Source: Sthenelais limicola (Eukaryota; Annelida; Polychaeta; Phyllodocida; Sigalionidae). From it: a stretch of DNA of 64,000 nt. Below are positions 54,905-64,000 of this stretch, one piece after another (within the stretch, counting starts at the first letter, position 1; the number at the start of each line of letters is the position of its first letter). The notes under the pieces are model-generated. The model worked only from the letters and a program-made list of their open reading frames with translations. It had not been told where the DNA came from and did no database searches. A program made the translations under genes and the position numbers. The stretch lies in the NCBI GenBank assembly GCA_942159475.1, contig OW804100.1, positions 6,650,127-6,714,126 on the forward strand. Reading direction: 5' to 3'.

Positions 54905-55517
54905 AAAAATAGTGTTTTTATGGTCAAAATGGCCACCATCTTGAAAATTGGCCGCCATCTTGAAATTTTTAGTTTTACTTCTGTTTGGCATAGTAAAAAG
55001 CATAATTTGACACCAAGATTATTCAAATCAGATGATTCTGTCAGATGTTATGGCAAAAATAGTGTACCAAATAACCGCCATCTTGGAAAAAATGACCGCC
55101 AATTAAAAACTTTTGATGGCTAACGGGCTTTTTTTTAAAAAGTGGGTCCTAAAGACCATGTTTACCAATTTTGTTGCTTGTACTATGATTTGAAAGATTG
55201 TTTCACTTATCTGCCCCACCAAAAATAGTGTTTTCATGGTCAAAATGGCTGCCATCTTGAAATTTTTAGTTTCACTTCTGTTTGGCATAGTAAAAAGCAT
55301 AATTTGACACCAAGATTTTTCAAATCAGACAATTCTGTCAGATGTTATGGCAAAAATAGTGTACCAAATAGTTGCCATCTTGGAAAAAATGGCCGCCAAT
55401 TAAAAATTTTTGATGGCTAACAGGCTTTTTTTAAAAAGTGGGTCCTTAAGGCCATGTATACCAATTTTGTTGCATGTACCATTTTTTGAAAGATTGTTTT
55501 ACTTATCTGCCCCACTA
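54905..55517. repeat. Tandem duplication of the E5 right end (316-bp period)
   Basis: The segment from AAAAATAGTGTTTT(T/C)ATGG to the terminal CTGCCCCAC occurs twice, starting at 54905 and 55221. The second copy lacks about 19 bases containing one CGCCATCTTG word. The inner copy keeps a full terminal inverted repeat ending CTGCCCCACC at 55220, so E5 has two potential right ends. Confidence 0.88.
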
Positions 55518-55596
55518 CTATGCGTTGGACATGTTTACATAGAGCTCTTGCTCGAGGGTCTTCTTTGATTCATACCTAACACAATGGAACATCACA

Positions 55597-57419
55597 TATG
55601 CCCCCCTCCCCCCTTAAAAAATCGAACTATTTTTATCTAATCTATGGATATAGAAAGTCAACTAGTTTCATTTTAAAAAGGTTGAATACAGTGGGACACA
55701 AAATGCGACTCCGCTTGTTTCTAGTCTTCCTTAACTGTATTATTATTCACTCATTTTACTAAGATTAAAACCCTACACCTACTAAGCTGAACATCGAAAT
55801 ACTCAGAGGTGAATTTGGAATCCCCACAACTTGATTTTATCGGAGTAACCCGTACAGTTTTTGTCACTTGACTTGAACTACCTTTTTTTCTTTATTTGCA
55901 ACATCATCTTGGTGCATCCAACCTAACATTTTTAACTAAGATCCTGAGGCATGCGTATCATTTTACCTCTTCTGTGCTAACACACAATCGTTGGTCGTTC
56001 ACTCTATTAACCTTTCTTCTACATAAATCCTTCGAGACCAAAATTTCACAAATTCCTTTCCTGACATCGGACTTCTGAGACAACTGCCATCGCCCAGTCA
56101 ATCACTCCTGCACATCGTTATACCAACCTTCTGGACCACCCCAAACTACTACGTTTGGCTGAAAAACACCTGAACATGATAGATTACTTTGCTCACAAAA
56201 TATTTCTTAAAATTAATGATATTCCAGTTGCCGATAAAAACACTGAAACGCACTAGCTGTTGACATCTGATGCCATTGCCTGAAAAACAAAATTTTACAC
56301 GAAAAATTTCAAACGCAAATGCTCAATAACTTGTTAAACATCCAAAATTAACTAATTTCTCCAAGTGTTTTAATAAAATTCAACCTTTGTCCATCTCCTA
56401 GAAGCCATTTAAGAGTCTCGACTACCCAACATGGTTGTGAAACCGTGAACCCTTTCATTGAAAATTCTTTCATGTACTAACTTAACTAAGTCCCTAGATG
56501 ACCTAAATATCCTTCATGATTTCAAAAATCGATAAAGATCAAACCCTAATTGGTCTGATAATTCGCCAGATTGATAATTCTCGTCCCTTATAGACTTTGC
56601 ATTGACACCACTATGTCAGGCCTAAAAATATGATACAAATTTTGAAATTTTTCCCATCTATAAGACGTAAATACATCGCTAGATGCACTAATCAGAACAA
56701 GAATTTTGAAAATCGACAATCTTTCCAAGTTATTGGATGCAGCGATTTCCATTTTTGCCAAATTTTGTCCCACATAGATTTCAATGGTTTATCGCTCTTT
56801 ACTAATTTCTCAACCAAATTGCATCCTAATGCCCTTATGGATTATCTCCTTAGGAACATTAGAAATTGCATCTCTAAGTTCTGCTGCACTTGGCAGGTGC
56901 AGCTTAATTAAACCGTCACTCAACATGCTATCCCGAAATTCTTTAATATCAATTTCAAAAGCCATAGCCAAAGGTAGATGGAATACAGTCGCCCACACAA
57001 ATCCGTTCTTTACAGCCATTCTGATTCTGTCAACGCCTTCTTCATGTTCCTAAAATAATGTTACAAGATCATATGAGTCACTTTCAATGTTATAAAAGCC
57101 CTCTGCAGGGTCCACAGAACCTTCAATGGGAATAATCTCCCCATTTTTGAGATTTTACCAATCTCCTCCTGGTTCGCTCCAGGCATTTTTCCCTCAATGT
57201 GTTTAATTTTCATCATTGAAGGTAGTTGATTTCTTATTGTCTCTAAAAGGAGTTAACTCCCTTTTATCTATATTCTTCTTTCTTCTGTCGGATCTTTGTC
57301 CAGCATCATTATCAGAGTCTTGGTCTGACTTTCCTGAATTCCTATTTGCTGAACTTGATCGGCTAGAATTCTGTCTGTTGAACGAATCGGATCGATTAGA
57401 ATTCTGCCTATTAAAAGAA
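55597..57419 (-). other. E4 interior without recognisable Pol
   Basis: A purine tract (minus strand AAGGGGGGAGGGGGGCATA) abuts the left LTR at 55597-55616. I find no RT, protease or integrase motif on the minus strand. Short frames such as 57019-56810 (FEIDIKEFRDSMLSDGLIKL) are open but unassigned. The region 55620-56600 looks like degraded or foreign sequence. Confidence 0.5.
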
Positions 57420-59503
57420 TTAATTATAAGAATTCGATCTATTGTAAGAATTTGATCTTCCTGGGGATCTTGTAGGTGCTCCCATTACTGGACGGACATC
57501 GACAACCACATTCCTTAGGATGTCCCGCAGATCTATCCCTACTATTATATTTTCCTTTTGAGGAATTCTAGTTGTTATTTCCTCTATTCCTATCTCTTCC
57601 TCTTCCAGCACTGCCATCTCTCCTATCCGGCTGGCTGCGCTGATAGTTATCACCGCCGTTGTTATTATTATACCTCCTTTTAAATGACACTTTCTTGTCA
57701 TCTTGTTCATCAGTGGTGTACCCGATGTCCCTGATAGCCTTCACAGCCGCTGCTTTGGAAAGCAGACCTGTCACCTTATCTTCTGCTATGGTGACATCAT
57801 TCACCTCATGCTTGATTGCCGAGGCAATGGCATGACGCATACTTGTGACATCGTCAGCCATTACCCTTTTTGATAAACTGGGTTTTAGGTTGGTGACATA
57901 AAACTTCACCTGCAGATCTTCTTCCAATCCAGAGTTTGCCAATAACACTAGCATATCTCCATTGTACTCCTCTACACTTTCATCCTGCCCTTGCTTTCTT
58001 TGAGCATATCCTTTCAACATTTCTTTGTAACTCCGTTTCCCGAATTCCTCTAAAAACTTCCGTTTCAGAGTATCAAATGATGCTGCAGGATTCCTTGCTC
58101 TAACGTAGTGGACGCTCAGGTGTGTTTGCTGCTGTATCATATACTGTATTCATGGCGGTACGATAAGGTGTATTTACCGCTGTTTCATACAGTGTCTGCT
58201 GTTCTGGCCCATAAGGCCTCCCTGGAGAATTTTCGGCGTTACAATTGGGAGATCCATGGGGAGTATTTACTACTGTATTAAATGCCCCCTGTGGCTGAGT
58301 TCCAGCTGTGTTAAATAATCCAGCTAAAGGATTTATCAAACTTGGATACCACAGCTGTTTTCGGGGTTCCTGATTAGCTGAATGTGTGATTTTTGTTGCT
58401 TCAGGTGGAGCCTGTGCAGGTTGCGGTTCTTGCGACACTTGTGGTGGTGAGGTTTGTACCGCCTGTGCCATAGTATGTACCTTTGGGAGAGGGGTCTCCA
58501 TGGCCTGCATATCCATTATCCTGTTTTCCAGTTGCTTTACTCTGTCTCTATAATATTTCATCTCGCCCTGATGATCGATTTCTTTGGCATCCAATTTCTG
58601 TGCCATTACCTGTACTAAATCAGTTCTCTTTTGGGCCTCTCCCAAAACTATTTGATTTAACTCATTGCATCTGGTCGCCAGCTGGGCATTCTGTTGTTGC
58701 AGCTGATCATTTTCCACCTGAAGCTGATAATTCCTATCCTGCTCATCCTTCAACAACTGATTTTGTTTCATAATTTCTCTAATATATCCCTTCTGTGTTT
58801 CAGGTTTCACCACTATCAGATCTAACTTTAGCTGGGAGGCATTTCTCTGCAGCTGATATTGCTTAATTCGCAGGTGAGGCGTTCTGCGACCCGGTCGTTT
58901 TCTGCATTCCTTGTTCTTTCTCAGTATTATCCATCCCTGACAAGAACTGCTCCCCCGTTGATAGGCCACTTCCATGTGCTTTTGGCGCACTACCACCGAG
59001 CAACTCCATCCAGATGGTTGATTATCTTTTGCACCGGAACAGCCTTCTCCTCCTTTTGGGGGTGAGTCCTCATGAAAAGAACATTGAATGTTACTGTCTT
59101 TCTTGTGTTCCTCTTGCTCTTCTTGATTAAATCCGAACGCGTCAACAGGTCTCTCACGTTGGCCGCGCCCAAAACCCTGCGTATTTGCCGCCATCCTGGC
59201 TCAGTGCCCTCTCATGAACTGTTCCAAGTGATCATTGTTGTCTGTATTGAATTTTCCAAACCCTGCCCTTAGTTCCTCCTGTCTTTGTTGTCTTATATGT
59301 TCTTCAAGATCAGGGTACCCCTTTTTACTGGGCGTGTTTCGAGTGTCCACCAAATACTGTGTTTGCTGAACACCCCTAGGACTTAAGGTAATTTCCTCTA
59401 TGGGCAGTTTGACCTCCGACACGTATTTTTTTCTGCTTCTTAACTGCTTCACCACTTGCTGAAACGAGTAACCGTCAGGTACTTTATTTGTGTTTCTTTT
59501 CTA
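57420..59503 (-). pseudogene. E4 Gag
   Basis: The frame starts at an ATG near 59503 (MAGRKETQIK) and is carried by frames 59455-59201, 59194-58100, 58140-57568 and 57710-57420. A stop lies near 59201 and shifts near 59460, 58120 and 57600. The middle has a long Gln/Leu coiled coil (NYQLQVENDQLQQQNAQLA), then repeats of NTPYRT/NTPHGS type. Next is a capsid domain (LKRKFLEEFGKRSYKEMLKG; RKQGQDESVEEY, the Q..ES..Y motif; FYVTNLKPSLSKRV). The tail is Asn/Arg/Gly-rich with RSNSYN repeats (antisense near 57330-57470). Gag of Ty3/Gypsy type is likely. Confidence 0.8.
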
Positions 59504-60589
59504 CCTGCCATTGTCTTTTTGTTGTAAATTCCTCAACATCTTTTCTATGTAACAGTATGTTATAGACATTACTACTGAATAGTTGTCACATTGTTATTCG
59601 AAACAATACCATCCAGTCTTGGTAGGAATGCACCTGATACCTATTGTTCTTACTATATATAATACATTCCATTCCATTCCATTCATATAATACATGACCA
59701 TCACAATGGGAGATCATTACAGTTTTGTATCACCAGGTCATAAATCAACTTGTCGGTTCTTTCCAACAAACACAATGACCATTCAGCAGTCTTTCCTGGA
59801 TAATGAGACAAATGATTCGAAGCAGACATAGGTCTATTGTTCTGAAAGTTGTTCTCCTAATGACACAGTTATAACAGCAAATTGTTAGTCACTAAAATGT
59901 TTATGTTATATCACCTCTATTCAAAGGTTTCTAAAACTGATCATTCTACAGAAAATTCTTTCCTGTTGTTACTTATCTCACTACACAGCTCTCCTTCCAT
60001 CTGTGTTAACATACTTTATCTATTGTTCAAAGAATTATCTTTATAATTGCTTTCTTTTGTAAAAGATATTTGGACCATCTGTTTTGGAAATTCCTAAATT
60101 TCTCCAGATCATTTAGAATATGCTTTTGAATTTCTCACATATTCATATATTGTTCAATCCTTATTTTTATACAAAACTGGTCTTCTATAGTCTTTTCCTC
60201 TATATTTCACTTGTGGCTTTAAATGTATCTGAACAGCTGATACTGACTTGACTTTTTGACATGGTAGTACTTAAAAACGTTTTCTGTCTATGCGCAGTTG
60301 CATCACAGATCAAAAACTCACCTTTCTTTATGTAAGATATGTATATTTGTGAGTGTACCATTTAACCATAATGTCTCCCACCTGTCAATACACTAGTAAG
60401 CTTCATCTCAGCAACTGCTACTATAAACAAAAATCTTGCACTTACCTCTCATTGTCAAAAAGTCAGTCTCCTGCCACTTTGTCTGCCATATTGTCCTTAT
60501 GACAGCTGTCTCTCTCCTTTGTAGGCTGAAACAATATCTAATGCTGGTACCATTAGTATCTTAAGGCGTTCTCCACCAATGTTAATCTC
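59504..60589 (-). other. E4 5' leader with primer-binding site
   Basis: About 1.1 kb of AT-rich leader without a gene. Just inside the 5' LTR the minus strand reads TTGGTGGAGAACGCC, a TGG-starting primer site (60588-60575). A TTCCA repeat lies at 59668-59685. Confidence 0.65.
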
Positions 60590-60999
60590 TTAGTTTAAAG
60601 GATCAACTCTAATATTCCTTAGAGGAATATAGTATAAGTCCCAACACTTGTAGTCACTATAGGAAAAATCAAATTTGAGTCCCTTTTATTCAAGTTGCAA
60701 TGTATGTGACATTTTTTTTACTTTTTTTTTTTTACTTTTTTAGCAGGGCTAGTTCAGCATTAGCTGTTCTTCCACTAGTGCCTGGGAGGACGAGAGCGAT
60801 AGGGCGGCCGCCCCAGGGTCCGAACCCACGACACTTGCATGCCATGCGCCGACCCAGCACGTTATTCCACTCTGCCACACTGTCAATATAACAATGAGAG
60901 AATGAATAATTAATTGCCCTCTATGCGTTGGACACGTTTACATAGAGCTCTTGCTCAAGGGTCTTCTTTGATTTATACCTAACACAATGGAACATCACA
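60590..60999 (-). repeat. E4 5' LTR, interrupted by a SINE
   Basis: Matches the left LTR on both sides of the SINE. It lacks about 14 bp near 60615 and about 40 bp near 60670 relative to the left copy. Outer duplication ACCC at 61000. Confidence 0.88.
60714..60883 (-). mobile_element. tRNA-derived SINE
   Basis: The 170-bp insert is defined against the empty LTR site at about 51621. On the minus strand it has an A box TGGCAGAGTGG (60877-60867) and a B box GGGTTCGGACCC (60827-60816) at the spacing of a tRNA promoter, then a unique part and an A-rich tail (AAAAAAGT repeats) at the left. No clear target duplication. RNA polymerase III transcription is inferred from the boxes. Confidence 0.85.
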
Positions 61000-62239
61000 A
61001 CCCCTAGTGGATCATTGCACCTGGTGCCTGCCATGCAGTACTGGCAATACATTGGGGGGCGGCTGGCCTCCCCAATAATTTGGTTAAATGTGAAAAATGT
61101 ATTTGCCAAAGAATGAACTGTCACTCGATCACGGATGCTTATGCAATGTATATACAATGATACGACTAATGAAATCACAACTAATTTCAGAAAGTTCAGA
61201 CATCATTCATGTAAATACTAAGAGAATCAGTAAAATGTTATTGTTCTGGCTGATGCCATAGCAATCTTCATAGCAATCTTCTTTCTCAATGACTATCTGT
61301 CCCTCCCTCTTCCTTGATATATCTTTCTCTCCTCTCACTGTCTATTTCCATCTCTCACTCAACTTCAACTTACTATGGTGGCCCAGGAGTGACATTTCGC
61401 CCTTTGTCCCATGTTCACAATCCTGCACCTTTGTCCCGCGTTTGGCCCCAATTCTGCAATTCTTATTCTTGTACAACATAACAATTCAGTTCATTTTGGG
61501 TCGAGAAAAATTATGTTTCACTATATTGTACATGTTACACACCCCTCCTCCCCCATACCCTACACTCCTTCATCTCCAGGCCCTCCTCCACCTCCATCCA
61601 GGGGAGGGAGGAGAGAGGGGAGGAGGACGAAGAAGTAGAGGAAGAGGAAGGAAGGGGGGACAGAGCCGAGAAGTGAGGGGGAGGAGAAATTAGTCACAAG
61701 TCCGAAAAAAATATATGTGTGCCCATATCAAACCTACTTGGGCGACCTCCCGATGGGCGACTTCAGATTAATGACCCCTGTATTACTCACATTTTGAGTG
61801 ACTGGAATGAAAATGTTTAATCTAGTGGCTCAAGTTGTGTCACCCATTCAAGTCGCCAAGGTGATTAGCGCTGTCGCTAGAAGAATTTCTCATTTTGGGA
61901 ATCCACATGGTAGCCAAAGTGGGCGACATGATGGGCGACAGAGAGCGACTGAAAACTTGGGCAACTTGGGTGGAAAACATGGGTGAGTTGGCCCTGAAGT
62001 CCCGGCCTAATGGGCAAAGTCACCGCACTTTAATGCATTTCATTCAATTAAAATGATATTAAAAGATTTCTAGAATTGTGTGAAGTCGCTCATCGTTTTG
62101 ACAATGGATTTAGGCCTTTAGGCAGTACATCCATATGGGACTGCAGATAGCCTCTGGTGTCCGTGAGTAACTGAGTAACACAAAATGGGATGACCGAATT
62201 GTAAACGGCCAATTGCGGGAGGCCAAACTCGAGTCACAG
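61000..62239. other. Non-coding; simple repeats and dispersed fragments
   Basis: No gene. A CT-rich segment at 61290-61370 resembles 39100-39200 (shared TTGATATATCT and CTGTCTATTTCCATCTCTC words). A C-rich and then GA-rich pair at 61540-61690 could fold. GGGCGAC/GTCGCC words repeat in both orientations at 61740-61960, suggesting an old inverted-repeat element. Confidence 0.45.
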
Positions 62240-62690
62240 ATCTGACAAACTTAGCCGCAAATCCTGAAGCTGTAATCCCAATCGAAGTGGTAGCGATTGT
62301 GGACAGATGGTATGTACCAGTTACAGTAGGTACTAGGGGACAAGAATTTTTGTATGATCCTGGCACAACCAACTCGCTCGCTTCGCGGGTGAAACCACTT
62401 ATGAACAGTACTACAGTGACGAGAGCGTATGTGGTCTTCGACTTTGAGATCGCAGGGCGGTCGTACCCGAACGTTTGTTTGGTGGCTGAGGGACTAGACA
62501 GTGAAGATGCTGTGCTAGGCTAAGACTTCATGTGGCGCTATAACACTGGGCCGGGCACACTACTACAGGAGGGCAGCAGGGACACAGTTCATTGCCGATG
62601 AAAGGGTGCAGTGTCCACCGCATTTCTGTCGAAAGATGTGCAGCTTGGCGTGTTCCAAGTGACCTCAACGAATCTGCGGTTCACTACATA
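62240..62690 (+). pseudogene. Relic of an E2-related element: protease fused to LTR end
   Basis: The + strand encodes VVAIVDRWYVPVTVGTRGQE, then LYDPGTTNSLAS, FDFEIAGRSYPNVCLVAEGL, a stop, DFMWRY and GAVSTAFLSKDVQL, all matching E2 Pol (20277-20720). It then passes directly into CGAATCTGCGGTTCACTACA, the last bases of the E2 LTR. So an internal deletion joined the protease region to the 3' LTR end. Nucleotide divergence from E2 is high, so it is an old relative, not a fragment of E2. The active site reads DPG. Confidence 0.88.
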
Positions 62691-62993
62691 GTTCACTACA
62701 TATATATAATTATGTATCTTTACATTTTTTTTTGGGGGGGGGGGGGGGGGGTTGAGGTGTTGAGGTGTTGGTTACCTCTCGGCTGAAGACGTTCCTAACG
62801 TCCAGTTGCATGGTAGCATTCATAAGGAGTAGACCTGTCGTCTCGTCTAATTATGTATCTTTACAGGTTGACTCTTAAGCATTGGATGAGTTGCCTTACC
62901 ATTCACTCATTTCTGACTTCTGCATCTATCTCCTATAGTATAGTGCGCTCGTTGGATTGAGAATAACGCAATGAATCAATCTACTTTATTTAG
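62691..62993 (+). other. Host intron 3' end
   Basis: Contains a T-run/G-run at 62727-62750 and no gene. It ends in the acceptor TACTTTATTTAG at 62982-62993; the pyrimidine tract is modest. Confidence 0.6.
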
Positions 62994-63124
62994 GTTGTTC
63001 TTCCTAAAGCCAGGCCCAGACAAGCATCGAGAAGTCATCAAGCTCAGAAATATCAAGGAATTGGAAAAGGTCACTCTCAAGTCTTTCCTCTCACAAGATC
63101 CAGCACTGAAAATCGTCTCCAAAG
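62994..63124 (+). CDS. Host gene exon: second half of the PH/GRAM-like domain
   Basis: This 131-bp exon begins with G, which completes the Arg codon left open (AG) at 11375, and continues LFFLKPGPDKHREVIKL, RNIKELEKVTLKSFLSQDPA, LKIVSK. The first exon's ITQK plus R plus LFFL gives the conserved core strand of GRAM/PH-like domains. The donor GTTAGA starts at 63125; reading through it would give an immediate stop, so the splice is needed. It ends in phase 1. Same gene as 11201-11375. Confidence 0.82.
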
Positions 63125-63935
63125 GTTAGAAATATCTTGAATCTTTGTACACGCTTTATTAATGTGGAGTTTTTTCCACATCAATTCGGATTTTTCCCTC
63201 TAGCGGGACACATCTATGGTCGATTCTAATGAACTGGTAACTTTGGGGGTTTCTGAATGTCAAATTTCGGAACAGATTTATTCTAATCCTGTTGATATAT
63301 TAAACTAAGCATCATAACCTATTATTACCGAAAGTTGGGAACACTATTCTCAAAAACTTAGCCTGTGCTGCTTACTTGAAAATTAAAGTGACCTGTACTT
63401 GTCTCCGTGATAATAATTAACAATAATAATTAACATTAATACCGGTACAACATGATGAAACCTAAATCACTGTGACATATGTCACTGTAACTATGCTTGA
63501 ATAGTGCTGAATGCTGAATGTTCTCTAATATGTCAAGATACTGTCCATGTTTGGTGTTAAATGAAGATGTAAAACAAAAATGCTCTAAAGTCTCACAGAA
63601 GTTCCCAAATTGCACAGGTCGGCATTGCCGTCTCCTGTGAATCTAATGATATCTGTTGTTTCCATGTCTAATAAACTTGACGGCGGCACTAATTTGAAAA
63701 GACCGCTGAGATATGTATCATAATCACAGTGACAGCATAATCACGGTGATATATTAAATATGATATAGCTTCCAGACAATGATAGGCAATGATTAGTGAG
63801 GCTGAGCTGATGCATGACTTTAGACGAAAGATGAAGGTGTTCATATATAAAAGGGGATGCCAAATTCCTTTTTTGTTTTTATGCAATCCTTTAGAGAATC
63901 CCATAATTTCGATGACCTAAAAACTACACAAAACC

Positions 63936-63940
<5 letters not shown>
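63125..63940 (+). other. Next host intron, 5' part
   Basis: Starts with the GTTAGA donor. AT-rich, no further exon or gene seen before the window ends. Confidence 0.6.

Positions 63941-64000
<60 letters not shown>
63941..64000. repeat. (TA)n microsatellite at the window edge
   Basis: Thirty or more uninterrupted AT dinucleotides run to the last base; true length unknown. Confidence 0.98.

Larger units (their letters stand above)
51660..55517 (+). mobile_element. E5: DNA transposon with long inverted ends, 3-bp duplication CTA
   Basis: The 3858-bp element begins TAGTGGGGCAGATAAGT and ends with the reverse complement. Inverted similarity extends for about 140 bp and includes AGGACCCACTTTTT and GTTAGCCATCAAAAA on the left. 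CTA lies on both sides (51657-51659, 55518-55520), and the other E4 LTR shows the site with a single CTA. Subterminal copies of AAGATGGCGGCCAT-type words occur at both ends in both orientations. The right end is tandemly duplicated. A broken ORF occupies the middle. Superfamily not assigned. Confidence 0.9.
51433..55596 (-). repeat. E4 3' LTR, split by DNA transposon E5
   Basis: The LTR is continuous as 51433-51659 plus 55521-55596 once E5 and one CTA copy are ignored. The junction matches the uninterrupted GCCCTCTATGCGTTGG in the right LTR near 60914. Confidence 0.88.
51433..60999 (-). mobile_element. E4: gag-only LTR retrotransposon, both LTRs interrupted
   Basis: Left LTR parts are 51433-51659 and 55521-55596; right LTR parts are 60590-60713 and 60884-60999. 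On the minus strand each starts TGTGATGTTCC and ends AGATTAACA. A 4-bp duplication ACCC flanks the element (51429-51432 and 61000-61003). A primer site and a purine tract are present. The body encodes Gag but no protease, RT or integrase that I can recognise, so the element is non-autonomous or heavily deleted. The LTRs differ by a few substitutions and two larger indels. Confidence 0.85.
11376..62993 (+). other. 51.6-kb host intron filled with nested transposons
   Basis: It runs from the GTATCA donor at 11376 to the TTTAG acceptor ending at 62993. The split codon AG|G is phase-consistent across it. I found no other exon-like frame with splice sites in this interval. It contains E3, LINE A, LINE B, E2, E4, E5, one SINE, several MITE-like repeats and one E2 relic. 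All LTR elements and LINEs inside are antisense to the gene except E2 and the small relic at 62240. Confidence 0.75.

Noticed and set aside
56630..57053. Overlapping + frames near 56.6-57.0 kb
   Set aside because: No motif on either strand; part of the degraded E4 interior.

Overview
The window is a stretch of AT-rich animal nuclear DNA. Spliced host exons, metazoan LINEs, Ty3/Gypsy LTR elements, cut-and-paste DNA transposons, a tRNA-derived SINE and simple repeats are all present. The mix suggests a marine invertebrate, probably a lophotrochozoan such as a mollusc; the species cannot be fixed from sequence alone. Only one host gene is visible, on the + strand: two short exons (11201-11375 and 62994-63124) whose splice phases fit each other exactly and whose joined reading frame forms a PH/GRAM-like domain. 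They are separated by a 51.6-kb intron that is almost entirely transposon.

Left flank (1-11200): the 3' end of a LINE (1-410), an 82-bp tandem repeat (2317-2830), old non-coding repeats, and a 5.0-kb Mag-like Ty3/Gypsy element with 69-bp LTRs (E1, 5808-10814, minus strand). E1 is broken by one nonsense codon and one 2-bp insertion in the reverse-transcriptase core.

The intron holds a nested set of elements. E3 is an old minus-strand Ty3/Gypsy element (11664-44737). Its 3' LTR was split by LINE A (11951-32953, minus). LINE A was split by a 5'-truncated LINE B (about 17006-31020, minus). LINE B was split in its 3' UTR by E2 (17358-29485, plus), a nearly intact 12.1-kb Ty3/Gypsy element whose two 425-bp LTRs differ at one base. 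LTR divergence (about 8 differences in 472 bp for E3, 1 in 425 for E2) agrees with the nesting order.

E2 encodes a split Gag (ORF1 and ORF2), a 1517-codon Pol with two AT-hook motifs in its tail, and a separate 909-aa protein (ORF4) in the position where retroviruses carry env. ORF4 has paired zinc fingers, a basic region, a long coiled coil and an acidic C-terminus, and no visible signal peptide or membrane segment. A strong TATA box and three copies of one upstream motif lie before it. E3, a clearly diverged family, carries a decayed homologue of ORF4 in the same place, preceded by a strong splice acceptor. This shared accessory gene is the most interesting system in the window.

Right part (44738-64000): non-coding DNA with MITE-like inverted repeats, then E4 (51433-60999, minus), a gag-only LTR element. 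Its left LTR is split by a DNA transposon (E5) and its right LTR by a SINE, so each LTR is the empty-site control for the other. After a small E2-related relic (62240-62690) come the second host exon and a terminal (TA)n tract.
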